A DNA stretch of 64,000 bases, from contig WTXI01000110.1 in NCBI GenBank assembly GCA_022376515.1, positions 1 to 64,000 of the forward strand, in the 5' to 3' direction. The DNA is from Lactifluus volemus. Its lineage: Eukaryota > Basidiomycota > Agaricomycetes > Russulales > Russulaceae. Of the stretch, positions 55,524-64,000 are shown one piece after another (position 1 is the first letter of the stretch; the number at the start of each line of letters is the position of its first letter). The notes under the pieces were generated by a model. It saw only the letters and a list, made by a program, of their open reading frames with translations. It did not search any database and was not told where the DNA came from. Position numbers and translations under genes: made by a program.

Positions 55524-57508
55524 ATGTCCACCTGGGACTATCTACAACAACCAATCTACCTGCGAATCAAAGAATTGTTGATTGACGCACACTTGAACAA
55601 GAACGAGGCAATACAGAAACAGTATAACGCCAAACGAAGATCGGAGCAAAAGTGCTGGAAAGAAGTCAGCATTTCCTGCGTACGCACCATCGGGCACTTA
55701 GAAACAATCTTGGGTGCAGGAACAGAATTGTTCCAATCTGAACAAGGAAACACGTTGATCCTCTATCTACCAGGGGATCATATCGCCTTTCACACGCAAG
55801 GCTGGACAGGAATAACGACGGGTCTTTAATTGTGGTCTGGGATACAAACGAAGACGACCTAGGAACTAGAGTCATTCCCAGAGAAGACGACGACCTAACC
55901 ATCGAACAGAAAGGGAGCATCAGATTCTTGGAAGATAGAAGACAAACGCACCAACCCTACCAGAAACCGACAACCTATCACTCCTACCACGTAGAGGAAG
56001 GGTCAAGAACCAAGTACAGATTCCCCTGCGAATTCATCAACAACCGGTGGTACAACATCTATTGGTCGAGCAGCGAGTATTGGACCGATCCTACGATGAA
56101 GTTCACCAAGTACGATTACATCCTCAATGAGCTAGCCCTCCCCCCGTCCATGCAAACATCAGAAGCCAGTGAAGATGAGAGCGAAGATGGAGATGGAGCA
56201 ACATCCCCCCAACAGGATTCGGCAGGAGGAAACTCCTCCTCTGATGACAGCCAAAACAGAGAACCCCCGCCCACGCAAGAGAACGAGGAACCAAGGCTGA
56301 TCACACCAGTCACCCCCATAGACCACGCCATGAGTGCCCTTAGCATCACTTCGCCAACCCCCATATTTACTCGCTCAGCAACTCTGACGCAGCCAACCCA
56401 AACCACGGCAATGGCCGGACCAAGCCAGGGTGGTGGAGGCGGTGGAGGTGGAGGCGGTGGAGGTGGTGGCGGTGGCGGCGGCGGTGGCGGTGGGGGCGGA
56501 GGCGCGGCAGCGGCAGCAGTTGGGGCCCAACCAGTTGCCCCTCCAAGAAATGGCTTAAAAGGGATTCCACCTACGCCGTTCAAAGGAGACAAGAGTCTGT
56601 ACGACGTCTTCAAGACCGAATGGAGGATGTACAAAGCCATCAATCGAAACCACGATGACATGCTCGTCCCCTACAATCGCGTCATGACGATGCTAGGGAT
56701 GGTCAAAGGACCTTTGGTGTCAGCATGGGTGCAAGACTACTTGGACACAATCGAGCAAGAAGTGGTCCAGCATGGGGAAAATGCAGAAATCCTCTGGATC
56801 AATTTCGAAGATGCTTTGGACGATGCCTTCAAAGACACTAACGAAGAAGACGATGCAATCACAAGACTGGAGCACTTAGAGATGAAGAAAGGAAACCTGG
56901 CCCAGTATACGGCCGAATTTAATCGTCTCAGGAAGAAGGCAGGATGGGACGCCGACAGCAATGGCACCATCAGAATGTACAAAAGAGGACTAGACCTAGG
57001 GCTCCTCACCAGCATGCTCAAACAAGTAGGGGCCAACCCAAACACCCTAAGAGGCTGGCAGGAGCTGGCCACTCAGCACCACGACGCGTACCAACAATTG
57101 AAGCATGAAATCAGCTTCAGGAAGGACGTTCCCCGGTGGGCCAGCCAACTCATGGCCAAGAAGAAGGAAACCCCTCCTCAGAAAGACCCTTGGGCCATGG
57201 ACATCGACGCCACTAGAACCGACTCGGCCAAGGCGGATGAGAAGCAGAGGCTGAGGAGGGAGGGGCGGTGTTTCTTCTGCAAAGAGCAGGGCCACCTCTC
57301 CAGGGATTGCCCTAAAAAGAAAGGACAAAACAATCCCAAACCGCCACAGCAGCCCAGGGCTAGAGTCAACAAGAAGGAGGATGACGAAGCCACACAAGTC
57401 GGTGACGACGAAGACCCCATCCAGATGCTCAGAAGCATCAGAGCCAAGATTGGGAAAGGAGCCTTCAACGGCGCCCTGGATGGACTGGTGGAAGAAGAGG
57501 ATTTTTGA
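55524..57508 (+). pseudogene. Gypsy gag (capsid, glycine tract, zinc knuckle), one frameshift
   Basis: The first frame, ATG 55524 (MSTWDYLQQPIYLRIKELL), runs to a TAA at 55827. The second continues GSLIVVWDTNEDDLGTRV to the TGA at 57506. They join if one A is restored near 55810 (GGAATAACGAC for GGAAATAACGAC, giving GNNDGSL). The capsid region is about 56570-57130 (TPFKGDKSLYDVFKTEWRMY, WINFEDALDDAF, EHLEMKKGNLAQYTAEFNRL). An uninterrupted run of about 24 Gly plus an Ala run lies at 56430-56520. The nucleocapsid knuckle is CFFCKEQGHLSRDC (CX2CX4HX4C). The frame ends at GAT TTT TGA. Confidence 0.85.
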
Positions 57509-59893
57509 ATGGCTCGACCCGTGCAGCCTGGGTGCGAGCCTGTCTTACTCAAATATGTCGTATCTCGAGAACCAATACACTGGACATTCCCCTATTGTTC
57601 ACGAGTGCGACCAAGACGGCTGCTGAAAAAGCATTACTCGACAGTGGTGCTACAGAAAACTTCATCGACCCAAGGATGGTGGAAAAACTAGGCCTGGGAT
57701 CCATAGACCTCCAGGAACCACGAACAGTGTTCAACGTAGACGGGACGGAAAATCAAGACGGTAAAATCACCAGCTACTGCCTCCTCAACATCCTCAAGGG
57801 ACGCAGAGAAGCCGCGCAAATCTTTTACATCACAAATTTAGGCGAAGATCGAATTATCTTGGGGTATCCCTGGTTACGGGAGTTCGACCCACAGATCAAT
57901 TGGAAGGAAGGAAAAGTCCGAGGCCCACCCATTAAACTCTCCACCACGGGACGAAGTTGGAAGTTAAAGTGGGCAGCACGAAGAATGAAAGTATGCAAAT
58001 CAAGTTTCAGCCAGCAATGGGCACAGCGAGAAGGGAAAGGGCAAAACAAGGTAACGGTCCCAGAGCAATTCCAAAAATATGCCAAAGTCTTCTCAGAAGA
58101 AGAGGCAAAACGTTTTCCCCCTTCGCGCCCGGAGGACCTGGTTATCACCCTGCTGCCGGACGCGCCAAAAACCATCAATTGCAAAACCTACAAGTTAACG
58201 GCGGAAGAGACCAAGTCCATGAGAACGTTCCTTATGGAACAGCAGGCCAAGGGATATGTCACCAGGTCGAAATCCGCGTGGTCCAGCCCTTTCTTCTACA
58301 TCAAGAAACAGGACGGGAAGCTACGACCAGTTTACGACTATAGAAAAGTGAACGAATGGACGGTGAAAGATGTGTATCCCCTCCCCCGCATCGACACAAT
58401 CTTCGATCAAATGGGAGATGCCAAACTAATGTCCAAATTTGACATTAGGGATGGATACTATAACATTCGAATTCATCCAGATAGCCAATGGATCACGGCG
58501 GTGAAGACGGATGAGGGGCTATTCGAAGCTAAAGTTATGCCCTTTGGGTTGTGCAATGCACCCGCCGCCTTCCAGAGGATGGCGGATCGCATCTTTGCTA
58601 ACCTAAAAAAGAAATACCCCCGCTGGGTCCATTGGTACCTGGACGACTTCCTCATCGTGACCCCCGACAACCCAGAATTACACGATCAAATCACCAAAGA
58701 ATATCTGGAAATTCTGGAAAAAGAGTCGCTCTTCCTGAAACCAGAGAAATGCCAGTTCGCCAAAAGAGAAATCGAATTCCTGGGATACGTGATCGACCAA
58801 GGCACTATTCGCATTGACCCTAGCAAGAAACACGGGCTAGAGGAGTGGCCGCGCCAGCTGAAGTCAGTACGAGAAGTCTGCAGTACGCTCGGGGTCTTGG
58901 GCTACCAACGGCAGTTTATTCCAGGGTTTGCCAATGTCGCTAGACCTCTAACCAACCTATTGAAAAAGACCACCAAGTTCGAGTGGACAGAGGAATGTAC
59001 GCAGGTGGTGGATCAACTAATTAAGGCAGTCACTAGCGATCCAGTCCTACAGAGGCCTAACTTGGCAGAACCATTTGTCTTAGAAGTGGACGCTTCGCAA
59101 TACGCCAGTGGAGCGATTCTCCATCAACCCGACAAGGATCAAAAGTTGCGCCCTGTGGGATACTACTCGCGAACATTCAACCAAGCCGAAAGAAACTACG
59201 ATATCCATGATCAGGAACTATTAGCCATGATCCGAGGGTTGGAGCATTGGCGACACCTCCTGCTAAGCTCCCCACACGTCATTACAGTTGTCAGCGATCA
59301 CGCAAACCTCCAGTACTATTGGGAGGCCCACAAGATTAGTAGACGGGTGGCGCGCTACATCCCAAAGATGGCGGAGTACAACATGAAGATCGTACACCGG
59401 CCTGGAAAGACTAACAAAGCTGACCCACTGTCGCGGCGACCGGGGTGTGATCAAGGGGAGAGCGATCACGAAGATGTGCTGGTCCTACCCCTGGAACTTT
59501 TTGTACGACTGTTCACCGAAGAGCAGTCCCTGGAGCAGGAAGTGGAACGAGCCCAAGAACGGCACCAGCAACAGCTAGAAGAATGGACAAAGACAGAAGG
59601 AGTGCGAAGGCACCAAACACGCTTTGGAACCAAGTGGTACCACCACGACCGGCTGGCGGTTCCAGAAGACCCCACAGTGCACCGAAACATCCTGCAAATG
59701 TACCACGACCACAAGATGGCAGGGCACCCAGGGATCATGAGAACTTGGTCCACGATCGCCAAGGACTACTGGTGGCCCACAATGAGAACGTTCATCACCA
59801 AATACGTGCAAGGGTGTGCAACTTGCCAAAGCACCAAGAGCGGCACGACCAGACCTAAAGTCCCCTTGGTGCCCATACCCCCGAAACAACACA
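57505..59893 (+). CDS. Gypsy pol, 5' part: protease, RT, RNase H, integrase zinc finger
   Basis: Open in the -1 frame relative to gag and overlapping its stop. Protease LLDSGATENFIDPRM (57640), RT LMSKFDIRDGYYNIRIHP and WYLDDFLIV (YLDD at 58636-58647), RNase H FVLEVDASQYASGAIL and NYDIHDQELLAMIRGLEHW, and integrase HHCC finger (YHDHKMAGHPG...GCATC). All catalytic residues are present. The frame then runs into the foldback element and stops at 59919. Without that insertion it continues in frame at 63121. Confidence 0.88.
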
Positions 59894-60002
59894 TAGTCAA
59901 ACTACAATGTATCGAATGAATCGCTCAGCGAAGCCATACAATGTATCGACTCAATCGGGGCCAGCGCGCCCGCTAGTCATCCAGCGGACATACCATATTA
60001 GG
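59894..60002 (+). repeat. Left terminal module of foldback element
   Basis: Carries two ACAATGTATCGA motifs 44 bp apart, CCAGCGCGCCCGCTAGTCATCC and GGACATACCATATTAGGAAG. The inverted copy is at 63010-63120, and a same-strand relative of that inverted copy is at 3038-3199. Confidence 0.8.
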
Positions 60003-60039
60003 AAGAGTGGCAGTGGCCTTTTGGCTTACACATCACTGT

Positions 60040-60650
60040 TGCCGATGCCACTACCACTGCTACCATTGCCAGTCCTACCAACACTGCTGCTGCCGATGCC
60101 TGCCACTGCTGATGTCTGCCATTGCTGGTCCTACCGACACTGCCGCTGCCTATGTCTGCCGATGTCTACCACTGCCGATATCTGCTGCTGCCGATGTCTG
60201 CCATTGCCGGTCCTACTGACACTGCCACTGCCGACTTCTGCTGCTGCCAGTCCTACTGACACTGCTGCTGCCGACACCTGCCGCTGCCGATGTCTGCTGC
60301 TGCTGATATCTGCCATTGCCAGTCCTACCGACACTGCCGCTGCCAACGTCTGCCGCTGCCAACGTCTGCCGCTGCCGACGTCTGCCACTGCCGATATCTG
60401 CTATTGCCAGTCCTACCGACACTGCTGCTGCCGACTTCTGCTGCTGCCAGTCCTACTGACACTGCCGCCGCCAACATCTGCCACTGCCGATGTCTGCCGA
60501 TGTCTGCCACTGCCGATGTCTGCTGCTGCCGATGTCTGCTGCTGCCGATATCTGCCATTGCCGGTCCTACCGACACTGCTGCTGCCGATGTCTGCCATTG
60601 CCGGTCCTGCCGACACTGCCGACGCTGCTGCCGATGCCGATGGCAAAGTT
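60040..60650. repeat. Minisatellite of left arm (CTGCCGATGTCTGCC type)
   Basis: 12- to 42-bp higher-order repeats of CTGCCGATGTCTGCC, ATTGCCGGTCCTACCGACACTG and GCTGCTGCCGACTTC. The mirror array is at about 62370-62980. Open frames across it are by-products of a repeat length divisible by three. Confidence 0.75.
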
Positions 60651-60740
60651 TCAGATGCTGCTGATGCTGCTGCCTATGTGCATGTCAATGGCAAATTCAT
60701 GCTCTCTACATTGTTATTGTACAGATCTGTACTTGCCATT

Positions 60741-62274
60741 TACTTCACAGAATACTAGTGCTTATGCCAATGCCATTGCCGGTCCTACCGACACTGCCGA
60801 TGCCACTGCTGATGCCGATGGCAAAGTTTCAGATGCTGCCAATGCCACTGCATATGTGCATGCTAATGGCAAATCTATGCTCTCTACATTATTGTTGTAC
60901 TTGCCATTTACTTCACAGAATGCTAGTGCTTATGCCAATGCCATTGCCGGTCCTACCGACACTGCCGATGCCGTTGCCAATGCCAATGGCAAAGTTTCAG
61001 ATGCTGCCGATGCTTCTGCCTATGTGCATGCCAGTGGCAAATCTACCCCCTCTATATTATCATTGTACTTGCCATTTACTTCACAGAATACTAGTGCTTA
61101 TGCCAATGTCATTGCCGGTCCTACCGACACTGCCGATGCCACTGCCGATGCCGATGGCAAATTTTCAGATGCTGCCAATGCCACTGCCTATGTGCATGCC
61201 AATGGCAAATCTATGCCCTCTACATTATCATTGTACTTGCCATTTACTTCACAGAATACTAGTATTTATGTCGATGCCATTGTCAGTCCTACTGACACTG
61301 CCGATGCTGCTTCTGATGCCGATGGCAAAGTTTTAGATGTTGCCAATGCCAGTGCCAATGGCATTGGCATACGTACTAGTATTCTGTGAAGTAAATGGCA
61401 AGTATAATGATAATATAGAGAGGGTAGATTTGCCATTGGCATGCACATAGGCAGAAGCATTGGCAGCATCTGAAACTTAGCCATCAGCATTGGCAACGGC
61501 ATCGGCAGTGTCGGTAGGACCAGCAATGACATTGGCATAAGCACTAGTATTCTGTGAAGTAAATGGCAAGTACAATGATAATATAGAGGGGGTAGATTTG
61601 CCACTGGCATGCACATAGGCAGAAGCATCGGCAGCATCTGAAACTTTGCCATCGGCATCGGCAACGGCATCGGCAGTGTCGGTAGAACCGGCAATGGCAT
61701 TGGCATAAGCACTAGCATTCTGTGAAGTAAATGGCAAGTACAATGATAATGTAGAGGGCATAGATTTGCCATTGGCAAGTACAATGATAATGTAGAGGGC
61801 ATAGATTTGCCATTGGCATGCACATAGGCAGTGGCATCGGCAGCATCTGAAAATTTGCCATCGGCATCGGCAGTGGCATCGGCAGTGTCGGTAGGACCGG
61901 CAATGACATTGGCATAAGCACTAGTATTCTGTGAAGTAAATGGCAAGTACAATGATAATATAGAGGGGGTAGATTTGCCACTGGCATGCACATAGGCAGA
62001 AGCATCGGCAGCATCTGAAACTTTGCCATTGGCATTGGCAACGGCATCGGCAGTGTCGGTAGGACCGGCAATGGCATTGGCATAAGCACTAGCATTCTGT
62101 GAAGTAAATGGCAAGTACAACAATAATGTAGAGAGCATAGATTTGCCATTAGCATGCACATATGCAGTGGCATTGGCAGCATCTGAAACTTTGCCATCAG
62201 CATCAGCAGTGGCATCGGCAGTGTCGGTAGGACCGGCAATGGCATTGGCATAAGCACTAGTATTCTGTGAAGTA
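60741..62274. repeat. 168-bp tandem units forming inner inverted arms
   Basis: Units of exactly 168 bp (56 codons) read CATTTACTTCACAGAAT, GCCGGTCCTACCGACACTGC, GATGGCAAAGTTTCAGATGC, CCTATGTGCATGC. The orientation flips at about 61320. Spacing on the right arm is 168, 168, 209, 168, 168, where the 209 equals one unit plus a 41-bp internal duplication (61735-61817). Confidence 0.85.
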
Positions 62275-63120
62275 AATGGCAAGTACAGATCTGTACAATA
62301 ACAATGTAGAGAGCATGAATTTGCCATTGACATGCACATAGGCAGCAGCATCAGCAGCATCTGAAACTTTGCCATCGGCATCGGCAGCAGCGTCGGCAGT
62401 GTCGGCAGGACCGGCAATGGCAGACATCGGCAGCAGCAGTGTCGGTAGGACCGGCAATGGCAGATATCGGCAGCAGCAGACATCGGCAGCAGCAGACATC
62501 GGCAGTGGCAGACATCGGCAGACATCGGCAGTGGCAGATGTTGGCGGCGGCAGTGTCAGTAGGACTGGCAGCAGCAGAAGTCGGCAGCAGCAGTGTCGGT
62601 AGGACTGGCAATAGCAGATATCGGCAGTGGCAGACGTCGGCAGTGGCAGACGTTGGCAGCGGCAGACGTTGGCAGCGGCAGTGTCGGTAGGACTGGCAAT
62701 GGCAGATATCAGCAGCAGCAGACATCGGCAGCGGCAGGTGTCGGCAGCAGCAGTGTCAGTAGGACTGGCAGCAGCAGAAGTCGGCAGTGGCAGTGTCAGT
62801 AGGACCGGCAATGGCAGACATCGGCAGCAGCAGATATCGGCAGTGGTAGACATCGGCAGACATAGGCAGCGGCAGTGTCGGTAGGACCAGCAATGGCAGA
62901 CATCAGCAGTGGCAGGCATCGGCAGCAGCAGTGTTGGTAGGACTGGCAATGGTAGCAGTGGTAGTGGCATCGGCAACAGTGATGTGTAAGCCAAAAGGCC
63001 ACTGCCGCTCTTCCTAATATGGTATGTCCGCTGGATGACTAGCGGGCGCGCTGGCCCGATCAAGTCGATACATTGTATGGCTTCGCTGAGCGATTCATTC
63101 GATACATTGTAGTTTGACTA

Positions 63121-64000
63121 CCTGGAAACAAAGCTACGCCCCGTATTCGACGATTGCCCTAGACCTGATCACAGACCTCCCAGAATCGCAAGGCTACGAT
63201 AGCATTCTGACCATCACCGACCACGATTGTAGCAAGGCAGCATTCTTCATCCCCTGCAACAAAACCATCGACAGCGAAGGGATTGCGAGATGCTATGCCA
63301 GAGAGGTGTTCCCCCATTACGGCCCTCCGAAGCGGGTGATCTCGGATCGCGACCCGCGCTTCGCGTCAAAATGGACAAGAGAGCTGTGTAGACAATTGGG
63401 GATTGACCAGAACATCAGTACGGCATACCACCCCCAGACAGATGGCCAATCGGAACGAACGAACCAATGGCTAGAACAATACCTGCGCGTCTATGGAAAC
63501 TTCCAACAGAATGACTGGGTCAGCTGGTTGCCTCTAGCCCAATTCGTACACAACTCGTGGATCAATGAAACAACAAAACAAACCCCATTCGACTTACTCA
63601 TGGGACACACGCCCATGGTGTGGCAAACGGATAAGGAAGGGAAGATGCCAGCAGTGGAACGGCACAAAGATTATCTGATGGAAAAACGTAACCAAGCGCG
63701 CCAAGCGATCCAAAGGGCGCAAGATCTCCTCCAGAAGCGGAACGTGCGGAAGAAGGGCAGACGGGTGTATGTACCTTTCAAGGAGGGAGACCAAGTTTGG
63801 CTAGACGGGAAGAATCTCAAGACGTCACACCCCTTTGCCAAATTAGCCCCAAAACGATATGGTCCCTTCCTGGTGATCCAGGTGATCAATCCGGTGGTAT
63901 TCAAGCTGAAACTCCCGGATCAGTGGCGTCAGAAACGTGTCCACCCCGTCTTCCACGCGTCTCTCCTATCCCCATATAAGGAAACGGAGGAAAATGGACA
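63121..64000 (+). CDS. Gypsy pol, 3' part: integrase core, incomplete
   Basis: Open from 63121 to the window edge in the frame with TGG at 63123. The integrase core reads TIALDLITDLPESQGYDSIL (first Asp at 63162), VISDRDPRFASKW and STAYHPQTDGQSERTNQWLE (DDE residues in order), then the GPF/Y-type region KRYGPFLVIQVINPVVFKL. A chromodomain, if any, would lie beyond 64 kb. Confidence 0.85.

Larger units (their letters stand above)
59894..63120. mobile_element. Foldback element with repeat-built inverted arms (3,227 bp)
   Basis: The left end TAGTCAAACTACAATGTATC and the right end (its reverse complement, to 63120) open near-identical inverted arms. The outer ~847 bp (left) and ~846 bp (right) differ at only a few bases. 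Inside lie 168-bp tandem units, four on the left (landmark TACTTCACAGAAT at 60741, 60909, 61077, 61245) and six on the right (61381, 61549, 61717, 61926, 62094, 62262), with an extra 41-bp duplication on the right. The central loop is about 70 nt near 61320. The arms contain CTGCCGATGTCTGCC-type minisatellite (about 60040-60650). There is no transposase gene. The architecture resembles Drosophila foldback (FB) elements. Confidence 0.85.
54985..64000 (+). mobile_element. Ty3/gypsy retrotransposon, 3' end beyond window
   Basis: 5' LTR, gag, then pol with protease, RT, RNase H, integrase zinc finger and integrase core, in gypsy order. Its 3' LTR lies outside the window. Integrase is split by the foldback element at 59894-63120. 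One frameshift in gag near 55810 is the only other lesion seen. Confidence 0.9.

Noticed and set aside
60040..60650. CRISPR-like regular repeats
   Set aside because: Units are contiguous and degenerate with no unique spacers, and the genome is eukaryotic.
60490..62525. 299- and 419-codon frames in the foldback arms
   Set aside because: 168-bp units are divisible by three and lack stop trinucleotides; the same 'protein' is read from both arms in opposite directions and has no start context or domain.
59894..63120. Tc1/mariner-type element with TA target duplication
   Set aside because: TA is present at both ends but belongs to the terminal palindromes; counting it as a duplication breaks the pol frame, and there is no DDE transposase.

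Overview
This window looks like basidiomycete DNA, most likely from an Agaricomycete. Genes are split by 46-62 bp GT-AG introns. There is a cluster of DUF6535 membrane-protein genes, a family known from mushroom-forming fungi. The single-copy genes (Artemis/SNM1-type nuclease, F-box protein, Bin3-type RNA methyltransferase, PIG-B/GPI10 mannosyltransferase, ARP2) read like fungal orthologues. I found no rRNA, tRNA, CRISPR array or prokaryotic operon. All assignments come from reading the sequence; no database search was run.

Layout. 0-3.2 kb: an unrecognised 552-residue ORF, then a minisatellite block ending in a terminal module that recurs in the large foldback element at 60-63 kb. 5.5-18.5 kb: nuclease (-), first DUF6535 copy (+), F-box gene (-), Bin3-type methyltransferase (+), GPI10 (+). 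The nuclease, DUF6535, Bin3 and GPI10 genes each carry 1-nt reading-frame losses, mostly in homopolymers, and the F-box gene needs one frame change. 19.2-26.8 kb: three more decayed DUF6535 copies.

28.4-53.76 kb is a tandem segmental duplication. Each unit holds an intact DUF6535 gene (880 and 869 aa), an unrecognised multi-exon gene and an ARP2 pseudogene. Mobile elements separate the units: a non-autonomous LTR element (33.4-35.9 kb) in unit 1; a poly(A)-tailed target-primed insertion (43.1-44.3 kb) and a full-length Ty1/copia element (45.2-51.2 kb) in unit 2, the copia itself carrying a nested solo LTR in gag. For each of these insertions the other unit supplies the uninterrupted site, so boundaries and target-site duplications are read directly.

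55-64 kb is a Ty3/gypsy element running off the right edge. Its integrase region is split by a 3,227-bp foldback element with near-identical inverted arms of about 1.4 and 1.8 kb, built from minisatellite arrays plus 168-bp tandem units (four on the left, six on the right). A one-armed relative at 1.9-3.2 kb keeps the same end but has a different array inside. This repeat-armed foldback family is the best candidate for something not previously described.
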